In this document: piece after piece, positions 34,721 through 45,319 of the stretch | Layout: every line of letters starts with the position of its first letter | Position numbering within the stretch: position 1 is the stretch's first letter | NCBI RefSeq assembly: GCF_910589235.1 | Contig: NC_060965.1 | Coordinates: forward strand, 2,687,901-2,751,900 | Length of the DNA: 64,000 nt | Direction of reading: 5' to 3' | From: Vespa crabro | Lineage: Eukaryota > Arthropoda > Insecta > Hymenoptera > Vespidae | The notes under the pieces: generated by a model | Database searches by the model: none | What the model was told of the DNA's origin: nothing | Seen by the model: the letters and a program-made list of their open reading frames with translations, nothing else | Program-made: the position numbers and the translations under genes

Positions 34721-36234
34721 TATTGTCACAAGTTTAAGAGCTGACGCTTAATTTTCGCAAAACATTATTTGATGTACCAACGTGCTCGATCTTTTGAAGA
34801 ACAGACAAGGATCTACGCATAGAGGAATGCGTATGTACATAACGAAATAAGCTTCTCTTTGGACTTCTCAAAGTTCTACCTTCGTGTTCACGCGCTTAAA
34901 GCCAAAACTAATTCAAAGAACGGGAGTAAGCCCGGTCGAATGAAGTGGATCATCAAGCTAGACGTTTTTGCCGAGGTTTCAATTCAAAGAACGAAGGTTT
35001 TCCTACCTTTTCGAGACTTGGAAACGTGTATGTGAATCCGTGTGTTGAAGTGAGACATGGCAAGAGTCTCTCTTTCAAAAGACAATTTCAAAAGGGATGC
35101 GCGAGGCCGATGAAGAAACGCGTTGGATTCATTGAAATGACGAAGCTAGCGTAGGATTTTCTACGTCTTTCAACGTCTCGACATTTCTTTGATATAATTA
35201 ATTTCATTATCTTGAACTCGTATACCTAGGCTAGGTTGTAGAAGCTTTATGAAGCTCTTCTAACATAAACCAAAAAGATAACTAATGGTTTTGTTTTCTG
35301 TTCATCGATTGTATACCTATTTTTTCTCATTATATAGATTTATTTGAATTGACACTTTAATGATTGTTAAGATGACGCAATTATATATATATATATATAT
35401 TTTTTTCTTCGACTAATTAATTAATTAATTAATTAATTAGTTCTCTAAAATACATTGTCACCAGAGTTCTCTAATAAAAATAAAATTCTTTCTATCTTTT
35501 CCTCTTTCTTTGCTCGACATCGTCGGCACTTCTCAATGCCATGGTCCAAATTTGTGGCCGTCCAAGGGGGGTCGAGGTAAGTGCAATTATGCTAATCAAA
35601 TCAAAATGGGCAAGATGCTCGAGAAGCCACAACGGACATGGGAAGGTAATGAGAGGTTACATCGCAGAAGGTCTAGAGTGCCAGTATTAGTCGAGGGTAA
35701 CCTCAAGGTTCCACATCGAAGAGAAGGAAGGAAGGAACGAAGTAAGGATGGAAGATAGAAAGGAAGAGACGAAAGAGAAGAGAAGAGTTCAGAGATCTAA
35801 GGGGACCAAGAAGACGCGACGAACATCAAGAAAGAAATCTAATTTCCAAAACGATTCTGCCATTATTGTCCTCGCATTCTTTGCTCACCTCTTGGCAAGA
35901 CTTTTTCGTATCCTTTGATCTTTGCCGATAGATTACTATTCTTTGGCCCATTTAAATCGACACTGTACAATTTTTTACAACATGTTCTGGGAAGATTACC
36001 AAGTTGATTAATTATATATTATATATATATATATATTAATCATCATTGCACTATCTTGATTGTCAATTAACGAAATTGCAATTGAACATTTTTAGATCTC
36101 ATTTTAATTTAACTCAGAAGAAAAGCATTCTATCTTGAACAAGTATGAGCGAAATTAAATAATAATTTTAGTCCATCTTCTACAAAATGCTTCATTTCTT
36201 TTACAGCCCATTTTCTTTCCGTCTATCTGTCTCA

Positions 36235-36237
<3 letters not shown>
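34721..36237. other. spacer with AT and TTAA arrays
   Basis: The block includes (TA)n at 35382-35400, (TTAA)n at 35414-35439 (many overlapping TAAT homeodomain cores), and (AT)n at 36012-36037. A consensus donor GAG-GTAAGTG lies at about 35577 after ATGCCATGG, resembling a short coding first exon, but without further support. Confidence 0.5.
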
Positions 36238-36283
<46 letters not shown>

Positions 36284-36292
36284 TCTCTTTCT
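36238..36292. repeat. (CT)n microsatellite
   Basis: Pure CT is followed by TTTCTC hexamers. Confidence 0.96.
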
Positions 36293-36403
36293 CATCGACT
36301 TTATTTTTTCTTCTTTTTCATTCCACTCTTTTACACGAGTTAAGGCAAAACATGTTGGCTAGATCCGGGGCTTATTTTCTGAATTTCGAATGAAATTAAC
36401 TGT

Positions 36404-36430
36404 TCTCTCTCTCTCTCTCTCTCTCTCTCC
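36404..36430. repeat. (CT)n microsatellite
   Basis: This is a 27-bp pure CT array. Confidence 0.96.
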
Positions 36431-36799
36431 CTCTTTCGCATAAATTACTTGCACAGGGATATCCACTTTCGGAGGATGAACAAAGGAGAAATGAAAGGAA
36501 TGAAGATGGAAAGAGCAAAAAAAAAACGAGTTCCCCTAATTCTTACGCAAGCACGTACATTCAAAAAAATGGTAAAAGTTTGCAGAGGTCATTCCAACCT
36601 CTATTATAACACCCATTCAACTTGACCATCGCGAATGAACATGAGAGAGAAAGAGAGAAAGAGTAAAAGGGTGGTGGTAGTTGGACAGTGGCCAAACGAA
36701 ACGGATCAAAATTTCATCGGCCGTATCGAAATCGTGGTGGCGTATTGCGATAAAGCTTTTATATGTAACGCCGAAAGGAAGAAGGAAAGGGTAAAAACC

Positions 36800-36801
<2 letters not shown>
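36431..36801. other. spacer, no gene recognised
   Basis: This is mixed sequence between the CT array and the GA block, with nothing assignable. Confidence 0.5.
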
Positions 36802-36835
<34 letters not shown>

Positions 36836-36906
36836 GGATGAGAAATAAAAAAGAGAAAGATAGACAGAGAAAAAGAGAGAGAGAGAGAGAGAGAAGGAGA
36901 GAGAGA
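36802..36906. repeat. (GA)n purine block
   Basis: Two GA arrays (36802-36831, 36872-36906) are joined by purine-rich sequence. The block faces the CT block that starts 34 bp later. Confidence 0.95.
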
Positions 36907-36940
36907 ACACGTTTGTTGAAATATTTCGCACGAGAGGATG

Positions 36941-37006
36941 ACTCTTTCTTTCTCTTTTTTTCTCTCTCTCCCTCTCCCTCTCTCTCTCTCTCTTTCTCTC
37001 TGTCTC
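36941..37006. repeat. (CT)n pyrimidine block
   Basis: CT repeats with TTT and CCC interruptions. They are the inverse complement in kind of the GA block 36802-36906, so the two can pair as a long hairpin. Confidence 0.95.
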
Positions 37007-37163
37007 GATTACTAAAAAGAGAGAATGAGAGTGGGGTAAAGGACGAGTGGGAGGGTTGAAATGGCGACAACGGAAATGCAGAAGTTCGATTTATGCGCTA
37101 ACACGCTGGTTTATTTCGCTCTATCGTGTATCGAGGGGTTAGCGAGAGAAAACGGGAAAGAGC

Positions 37164-37276
37164 ATAGATAGATAGATAGATAGATAGATAGAGAGATAGA
37201 GAGAGAAAGAGAGAGAGAGAGAGAATGAGAGAGAGATAGATATAGTGAGAAAAAGAGAGAGAGAGAGAGAGAGAGA
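37164..37276. repeat. compound (GATA)n/(GA)n array
   Basis: About seven GATA units (37164-37192) are followed by GA arrays with ATGA, TATA and AAAA interruptions. Confidence 0.97.
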
Positions 37277-39129
37277 CGAAGTACGAACGACGATGATGCA
37301 TGGTCGATCCGTTCGCGTTACCTCTCCGCACCCTTCTTCCGTCCACTTTTCACTTCGGTCCAACGTAGTGATGTTGCTGGCACGTGTGCGCCCGTGCTTG
37401 CATATATTCGAATATGAACGTACACAAATACAAGGTCCGACCTTTCATAGATCGTACTGTACGATCTCAAATGGAAAAAGCGTATTCGTTGGGTTCGTTC
37501 GCGTTACGATGCGTTTAGGTGCGTTGACAGTTTCTGTATAAGAGTATTTTTTCTTTGTCTTTTTTTAATAATATATCTACATTGCTGTGGTCGCAAGAGA
37601 ATATTCCATTGAGAGTTTTAAAACAAGCTGTAAGGATTTAACAAAACGTATAAAAATTAAATCGTTACTAATATGTTATAAATCATGAAATGTTTCTTCA
37701 TGATAGCTATATATTTGTGTCAGTACTTTATTGCCCTTTTTTGCTCCCTAATCGAAAGATATTCTAGAACGGGATTGAAAATAAATTTCACTGAAGGTGC
37801 TAACCCATACAAATTGTCCCATAGTATCCTTAATGGCTTTAGATTCGTGGTAGTACAACGTTTTATCACTGTTACCCTTTCGATAGTATCCTCGGTCGGT
37901 CGATTACATTTGTCTATATCATTTTGGGATCTCTATTAAAAAAATTTCTTTTTGTAAATTATGTTTGTTATTTAATTAATAAAAGTTATTTCTTCATATA
38001 ATTTTATTTTCTTCTCGTAAATATTCTAGAAACGATTTATTCAATCGACGATAAAGTGGGAAAGATCGTAAAGAATATTTCTTACGTAAAAGTTTGCCTT
38101 ATTTATCCTGAGTAATTACAAATTATTAAGAAAATTGATTCACGTTACAAACTTCGTTTCAACTTTCGACAATTTATAGTTTATAATTAAGGTAAGAAGT
38201 ATCGTAATTTTTCTGGAACGATACTTAATAGCATACTCTCTTGATCATTCAAATGGATCTTACGGGAACTCGATGTTCTACCAATTGATATTAAAAATAA
38301 GTACCGAAGGAAACTTGTTTTATGAAAACTTGTAGAACGAGGATTTAATTTTTCAAATCAATATCTTGTAATTAGAATATAGTCGTTTGATATAAATATA
38401 TATATGTATATATATTTAAGAAAAAAAAGCAAAAGAATCGATAGTGTTTTAAAGTGAAAAATAAAAAAAAGGAAATTAATAATAAATACAGTAGGTAGAA
38501 GCTGTTAAACGCACGATAGAGAAACGATAGAGAGTCCTAATTATGCAAGTAACAATTGCACGTCGTCTCTACACTGCTCGACTATTACAATTATTAGATC
38601 ATAATATCGATATACTATAGGTTTTCAACCGTAAGGCGTGTAAGGACTATCATTATAACCAGCTATCAGAGTATTCGATATAAATCGAATACTTTCTGAA
38701 ATTAAAACTTTTCAAGAAAATCGTCCACAAAATCGAAAGCTTATTCCAACAATTAACGTAATCGCCGTGAGCTCATAATTAGGTACAGCTGTTTCGTTCT
38801 ACACGATAAATGGTACTTCAACTAACTTTTTACATATCAGTTATCGTTCAAATAACTTTCATACTGGGTGATTTGATCTACTTCAGGGATTTTTTATTTT
38901 TTATTTTTTTTTTTTTAAATCGACCCAGGGTCGATATAAAATTGTAAAGTTTCTCGTGCATATACAGGCTAAATAATTATTCATATACGATTGTTCCTGA
39001 AGTTTTTCAAAAGTTACTTAATAATTTAATCTTTTCTAACTTATACACTCACGTTATGAATAAATAGATTCACATGTTCTTACTTGAAGAAATGGAAGGA
39101 ACAAATGTGTTTTAAGGAAAAAATACAAC
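37277..39129. other. AT-rich spacer, no gene recognised
   Basis: The stretch 37277-37540 is CpG-richer. After that it is AT-rich with (AT)n at 38395-38416 and two tight hairpins (38197-38226 and 38670-38693). No coding sequence was recognised. Confidence 0.5.
38670..38693. repeat. perfect 10-bp inverted repeat with 4-nt loop
   Basis: AGTATTCGAT (38670-38679), loop ATAA, ATCGAATACT (38684-38693). Partial pairing (CAG/CTG) continues outside with a bulge. Confidence 0.85.
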
Positions 39130-39161
39130 AAAAAAAAAAAAAAAAAGAAAAAGAAAAAAAA
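39130..39161. repeat. poly-A tract
   Basis: An A-rich run with G interruptions holds a minus-strand poly-Phe frame open. Confidence 0.95.
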
Positions 39162-39437
39162 GAATACACAAAAATAAAGTTGATAACCATCGCCGACAAG
39201 AAGAACGTTTGAGACAGGAGTTGGCGACTCATTACAACCGGCAAATGGATGAAATAAAAGAGAGGAACAAAAAAAAAAAGGAGAAAAGATAAAAAAGAGA
39301 AAGAAAGATAGAAACGGTGGTGAGACGCGTAAGCTTGGTGCGTGCGAAAGGCGCTCACGGCGAGCGTGCTTTGGAGAATAATGTTTTTTTCTGCAGAAGC
39401 TTCGCGTTTTGCTATTTCCCCGTCGGTTATTATAGTC
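39162..39437. other. spacer, no gene recognised
   Basis: A purine-rich tract lies at 39258-39311. A CGCTC/GAGCG inverted pair lies near 39350-39364. The frames through here depend on base skew. Confidence 0.5.
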
Positions 39438-39495
39438 GGGGTGGAGGGAGGAGGGGGAGGGTTGGGGAAAGGGTTTGGGGAAGAGGCGGGGGAGG
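39438..39495 (+). other. G-rich tract, G-quadruplex-prone
   Basis: In 58 bp the plus strand has seven or more runs of three to five G separated by loops of one to five bases (for example GGGGGAGGGTTGGGGAAAGGG). This meets the usual four-run pattern for intramolecular G-quadruplexes several times over and is the only such stretch of this strength in the window. Confidence 0.85.
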
Positions 39496-40929
39496 TAGAG
39501 AAGCAACGTGTGGATCGCGTGAACGGTGCCACCAATAGCGGCGACGTTTTCAGTCTCGCACGAAGCAACTGGAAAGAGAGATCGAGAGAGCGTGTGGATC
39601 AGTGAGAGAAAGAGAAAGAAAGAGAGAGAAAGAGAGAAAGTTGCACGCGATGTGTCAACGTGCAATGCACGCAAAACACGTCGAGACAAATAGAACAAAA
39701 GGGAGTCAAAGGGGAAGAGAGGGTAAGAGGGATTATACGGGCTTGTCCGCGACAAGGGAAAGGAAAGGTGAAAAGGGGTGAAAAAGGGTGCGTTACCTTT
39801 AACCCTCCCACTAAACGTCACCACCTCCATCTACCCCCGTTCCCTTTCCCACCACTCTAACTCAACCGTTCTTTCAGTACGCGTTTTAAAGCCCTCAGGA
39901 TACGAAAAATTTCCGATTGCTTTATGCAGCCTCGACCTTTTTGTCTGGCGTCAGGGGATTGCTCGCAAAAAATTGACTTGGATCATTGTTAAAAATAACC
40001 ATCTTCTTTTCTTTTTCTCTATATTGGATATTTCTCAGTTTAATTTTCAATATAAATCATCGAGATCATCTTTATAATCATTATCATTTCTATAAATTTC
40101 CTGATTCAAAATCAATGATCTAAGTCTCTTTATGTAAGAGTCCATCTTTCTAATTCATTCTTTAACTCGTTTGTTACTCAAATCTCGTATATAAGTGCGT
40201 GCTTTGAATAGGAACGAAGAGACACTTCCGGTGTTCTTTTCCTCGATGATCATTCATTTGACGATCATTTCGTGACATTGTTTAATAGGAAACTCCGAGT
40301 ATAAACTTTGAATTTCATAGATAAGACGATCGTGGATGGATTAACGGAGTGAAGTTTGTTGAATTAACCAATGGTAAATGCATTGCATATTCCTGGGTTA
40401 AAGGGGAGAGCGATGATAAATTAAGCCCACGCGAACATAAGCAGAATAAAGGCATAAGTAAAATAAAAACAAGTATTTTAACGATAATACAATCGAGAAT
40501 AATACATCTAGGCTTTTTCTTTTGATCTTGATCGTCGGAGACCTCGATCTTAAGCGAGGCTATTATAAAGGTACATTCGAAGTAGATAACAAATGCTCGT
40601 TTCACGTTTTACGATGATTTAATTTAAGGTAGATATTATGCGCATGGATTTTAAAACTAATTTAAAATATAAATAATGAGTGTTAAATAAATCAACGTGT
40701 TCGTGCATAACCCACACGTCCATGAACTTTATTATCATCTACTGATGATCACAATTTATATATTTTGTAATAAATTGTTTCGAGATGAAGCGGAAGAAAT
40801 ATAGTTTTAGCATTTTTATTAAAAAAATATTTAAATTTTTAACAAAGTACCAACTGATAATTGATTCCTTCGTTTATCTTCATTCATTAATTTCATTCAA
40901 ATTTTTATTGCTTAGATATCTGTAAAGTG

Positions 40930-40931
<2 letters not shown>
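39496..40931. other. spacer, no gene recognised
   Basis: A degenerate GA tract lies at 39602-39640. From 39985 on the sequence is AT-rich. Nothing is assignable. Confidence 0.5.

Positions 40932-40985
<54 letters not shown>
40932..40985. repeat. (AT)n microsatellite
   Basis: A 54-bp uninterrupted AT array, a likely cruciform or unwinding site. Confidence 0.98.
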
Positions 40986-40988
<3 letters not shown>

Positions 40989-42472
40989 ACAATAATCGAT
41001 TATTTTTGAAAAATTCTGAACGAAGACGCGACTATTACGACTGGAAATCGTAGGGAACATTAAAGAGATAAGCTCAGTAGACACGCAGGCATCTAGACAG
41101 CTCGCGCCGATTTGGCCATGCCGCGATAAGACATGCCTTTAGACTCGCGTGTCGCGTTATTTCACGACCCGTTCTGAATATTTATAAGGACTGTCCGTTT
41201 GTCCGTCAGGGGGGTCTGCTCGCCACCTGCCTGCTTGCCTTCCTGCATTTTCATTTTAAACTTACGGACCTGTCGCGACCAGATTAGGAGCGAAGATATT
41301 ATAAATGAAATATTTCATTTCTATCTCTTTCTTTCGATACTTCCAAATCTATTTTTTTTTATCGTTACAATTGGATATTATCTACTTTAATATTCGACTT
41401 TTTCTTTTTCTTTTTTTTTTTTTTCTTCTTTTTCTAGAAAAAAGATTGATTATTATTAAAAAGCAATTTTCTTTCGATAGATAAGAAATGATTTTCTTTC
41501 GGATGAATCACCGCTTATAATTTCATTTGGTCAAGATCGAAACAAAAAAAAAAGAAAAGAAAAGAAAAAAGAAAGTGATATTAATCTCACGCTAATAATA
41601 CAACGTGTCTGCTTTTGATCGTTCGAAGATGAATAAAAATAAAATAAAACTATTATACGCGATGACGAGGGAGGACAGAGATGGAGAATGCCGCATCGTT
41701 GATCGCCTACGTAACATAATGAACGACGAACGACGCTTTTTCAAGACCATCTCCACCTCCTATACTTCCAAAAAAGGTTCCACCCCATGAGGTGATTAAA
41801 TTTCACGCAGCGAGTCTCGGAGAAACACGCTTTCGTTCAGTCATGGAGGGTGCCTTCGGCAGGGGGTGCGAAACGTCGTTCGTACGTTTGTCGTTCGTTT
41901 GGCCAAAAGGTGCCGGTCCGATAGAGAATCGAGGGAGAACCCTCAATTCACCCCTTGCATGACGTGGCATCCGCTTTCACGCGAGATCGACGTAATCTCT
42001 CGAGGATGCGAAAGAATTGTGCCCGTGAACGGATCCACCTGTCGACGCGTAACCCCGTCATTCTTCGATCCTTTCTCGATCTTTCAGCGATTCATGATTC
42101 TTTCTTTCTTATTTTTTTTTCTCTCTCTTGTTCTTTTTCTTTTTTTTTAACCTTCGTCATCCTTCAAATGGCAATCATATCGATTGTAATATATATTTTA
42201 TTTTTTGAACAGATACATGTAAAAGATAATAGTTTCATATTGCAAGCAAGTACGATTTTTAAAGGATTAACAATCAGATGATTAGTTGAGACAATTTCTA
42301 TTGGTCGTGACACATAAATCGAGATAATCTTCTTCCCAATGGAGGAACAAAAAGAGGAAAGCAGCGTGGATGTCACGATTTATTTTTCAATGATGTCGTT
42401 CCCCTACGATCGAAACGTATACGACGTTTATAGAAAAGGGGTGTCGAGCATCATCCCGAAGTATAGTTGTTG
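40986..42472. other. spacer with CpG-rich patches
   Basis: The stretches 41040-41230 and 41800-42080 are CpG-rich and non-repetitive. A T-rich tract lies at 41401-41435. No gene or assigned motif. Confidence 0.5.
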
Positions 42473-42862
42473 ATGACTATAGTTGTAGCCGTTTTGAATA
42501 ATTCAATGAGAGCAACTAATTGTATTCATGCAAATCAGCATAACGGGCAGTCGAGATGGGTGCCTCTTGATTTTCGAAGGATGCGGGAGAAGGGAGATAA
42601 GGCGAGAGAAAAGGGGGCGGAGAGGGGAGGGGGTGAAGAGAGTGGTCTCTTCGTCACGTATTCCCCCACCATTTTGTTCTTTATCTCTTTTCCTTTCATG
42701 CGACCAAGGTTACAAATTATTGCTATCGTGTTTTTATTAATATTTCATATTTCCATATTACTTTTAACATTTATACACGTTTTTATAATTATTGCAATTA
42801 ATATTCTTATCTCTCTCGCGAGAGCCAGTGGATATCATCATTTTAAACGGGAAGAAGGGTAA
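42473..42862 (+). CDS. hypothetical ORF, 129 codons, hydrophobic C-terminal half
   Basis: This ATG-initiated frame is not held open by a microsatellite. Residues 1-57 are hydrophilic with a Lys/Glu/Gly-rich stretch (around 38-57). Residues 59-76 are moderately hydrophobic, and residues 80-115 form one long Ile/Leu/Phe segment that could span a membrane once or twice. The tail is short and basic. The start context is poor (T at -3). T-rich DNA naturally encodes hydrophobic residues, so the membrane-like part may only reflect composition. No family, signal peptide or splice context is recognised. Confidence 0.15.
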   Translation: MTIVVAVLNNSMRATNCIHANQHNGQSRWVPLDFRRMREKGDKAREKGAERGGGEESGLFVTYSPTILFFISFPFMRPRLQIIAIVFLLIFHISILLLTFIHVFIIIAINILISLARASGYHHFKREEG

Positions 42863-43278
42863 GAGACGTGAGGAGTGGCTCATGTCGCACGCATTTTCAC
42901 CCCCTTCGGCCGTTCTCTATGTAGAAAACAGATCCCGCCCTTTGATTAAGCGAAACATAACCTCCAAGGGATTATCTAAATTGCTTCGTGAAATGAATTA
43001 ACGACGTTCGTCGATGATCGTCACTTTCGCCCTCTCCGTTCGATTTGCCCCTTCCTTCCCCTCACTTTGTCCGAGAGCATATGGAGTCACTCGATATGAG
43101 ATAACGATAAACGAGAGGGTGGAATGTAAACGAATCCATTGCTTTCCCTGTTCGCCGATAGCCATTCGACGTTTCAGAAAAAAAAAATCGTTTAATCTTT
43201 AATTTATTTTGGTTATTTCATCGCTAAAAATTTCCTCTATTGCAAATTATTCTTTAATATCGCTTTTGTGTACGTACC

Positions 43279-43284
<6 letters not shown>
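42863..43284. other. spacer, no gene recognised
   Basis: The block is mixed, then AT-rich, before the long AT array. Nothing is assignable. Confidence 0.5.

Positions 43285-43344
<60 letters not shown>
43285..43344. repeat. (AT)n microsatellite
   Basis: This 60-bp uninterrupted array is the longest AT array in the window. Confidence 0.98.
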
Positions 43345-43345
<1 letters not shown>

Positions 43346-43599
43346 GATACTATATTCTCAATAACGATAAAATATTTTTATAGGAATGTAAATGTCAAGT
43401 ATATTTAAAGTAAACGAGAAAAATATTATATATTGAGATCGGAGCCACTCGCGTTTTCTTGGAAATCCTTGCTTGTTTACGTTTGCTCATCTCTTTGAAA
43501 GGAGGTACGAGTTAAGAAATGAAATTCTTCAAAAGTAAGGAACAGAAGTGCATTACAGAGAGGAACAATTATGAGAAACTACAATACTACCGAATGATA

Positions 43600-43641
43600 C
43601 TTCTTCTTCTTCTTCTTCTTCTTCTTCATCTTCTTCTTCTT
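43600..43641. repeat. (CTT)n trinucleotide array
   Basis: About 14 CTT units with one CAT interruption; the frame reads as poly-Leu. Confidence 0.97.
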
Positions 43642-45052
43642 TATGCGTTTAATTTGCTAAAGCCAGAGACGATTAATGCAAAAAAAATTTTCTTTTCATT
43701 TCTTGAAAGATCAACAGAATGTATCTAATATTCATAGTTTTTTTTTTTTTCACATGTAAGAGATTTTTCTTCATATATATTTTACGTTTTTAAATTCAAA
43801 CATAATCCTTGAAACATTAACTGGTATAATCTCTGAATGGTATTTCTCTTTCAGTTGCTTTAAGCAAAATCTTCGATTTTATTCATACTAGCAAGCATAT
43901 ACACAAAGCAGTCATACAACAAAGGATATTGAAAGTCGATCCAGGACATACGCTATCCTTCCATACACCCTTCGTAAATCCGAAAGGGAAGCTTTCCGGT
44001 CTTTCGTGGAAACGAAGAAATCGATGAGCGACGGCATAACGCGCGAGCATAACCCTCGAGAAAGGGATAAATTATACGGGCAGAGATCGTATCGGAAATT
44101 CCATCTGTATCTTGCGAGCACACGTTGGCTTAGGCTAAGAGGGTTGAAAGACAGAACGAGATTGGGTAAAAGAGAAGAAGAGAGGGTAGAAACGTGTCTC
44201 GTCCTCACGCAACGGTATGCGATAGGGTGCATTTACGAAATTAGAGCAATGCGCGTGACGGTATCTTAACAAGAACCAATGGCACGGAGGTAATGAGTGT
44301 AATGCGATGACAAGCGACTCTGAACAATGAGTCATTTTATTCGTTTATACATACAAGATAGACTGTATCATTCTCATTCCTTTTAATTTCCTGTTTATTC
44401 ACCCTCATATTTCATTCTTCTTTCTCTTATTTTATTTATTTCTTAGAATTTATTTGTCCCTCATTCGTACCTATTTTGTTTTAATAAATTTACTTTTACC
44501 TATATATATATATATACATAAAACTTTCATAATTTTAGAAAAATCTCACTTAAGTGAGAAATCGTTTTCCAACTTATATCATAGTTTTTAGTAAAGCTTT
44601 TCACTGACAAAGGATTACTTTTACATCCTTTTCATTTACTTTTTAAGACCAAGCACAGTCAAAGCTCCCGCTCATCTCTATACCTCATCGTCATTCCCTT
44701 CAATATTTATCTTTAATTTTTCAACGTTTTTTTACCCAATTATCTTTCCATGAAGGGCGTTAAAAAAGAAAAAAATCGAGCCTTGAAAGTAGATTTAATA
44801 AAAAGTACTTTGCCGTGGGTAGAACAAAAATCGAAAGCGGTTTTGGATTTTGGTCGGCAATTCGTACGATTTATTTAATCTCTAATTTCATTTCTTTTAT
44901 GTCCATTAATAATTATTTGTACGTTTTTATCAGATTTTTTTACTTTTAAGTCGGTTTAATAATAATTAAGTATCCTTACATTTCACAAACAATTTTGTTT
45001 AATAACCTACGAACGATCAAAGGAACCTCAGTTAACCGTGATTGCGCTTGAA
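43642..45052. other. spacer, both strands open at 43.9-44.3 kb
   Basis: The stretch 43912-44270 is CpG-rich and free of long stop-dense sequence on both strands (81 codons from an ATG at 44024 on plus, a longer frame on minus), which argues for composition rather than coding. The remainder is AT-rich. Confidence 0.45.
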
Positions 45053-45319
45053 TCATTTTTTGAGGCGCGAAGACGTCGCGCTATCTGCTCGATATTCACG
45101 TGGCGAGCGACCCCTCAACGATTTTACCCTTACAGACTCGATGGACGTACAATGACATCGACAAAAACGTCGTGAAAAAGTATCGTCGCGCGTCGCGTTG
45201 CAGTTCATCGGCGTTTCTAGAGCCGCTCTCACACGGCTCCATATTTCGAAAGGCTGAAAGTTAGCCTTTAGGCGGAAAAGCTTTTTATTTTCAAGGGTTT
45301 TCGAGTAAGGAACGACCAT
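45053..45319 (-). CDS. hypothetical small ORF, 88 codons, CpG-rich
   Basis: This is a complete ATG-to-TGA frame with no simple repeat, in a stretch clearly richer in CpG than its flanks. The product would be basic and Cys-containing (a CRCHC cluster near residue 57), soluble, without signal peptide or membrane segment. A donor-like GTAAGG occurs within the frame after about codon 63, so an exon ending there is an alternative. It is not recognised as any family. The local CpG richness may instead mark a regulatory element. Confidence 0.17.
   Translation of the reverse strand: MVVPYSKTLENKKLFRLKANFQPFEIWSRVRAALETPMNCNATRDDTFSRRFCRCHCTSIESVRVKSLRGRSPREYRADSATSSRLKK

Noticed and set aside
8328..37276. 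Regularly spaced repeats as a possible CRISPR array
   Set aside because: All regular arrays are uninterrupted microsatellites without unique spacers, and the DNA is eukaryotic in character.
39054..39830. 258-codon minus-strand frame, the longest in the window
   Set aside because: It runs through poly-T, CT-rich and C-rich sequence where stop codons are rare. The peptide is Phe/Ser/Leu/Pro low complexity with no domain, and the overlapping frames are equally open.
43912..44269. Long frames on both strands at 44 kb
   Set aside because: Simultaneous openness on both strands points to local composition; no motif, splice site or good start context favours either.
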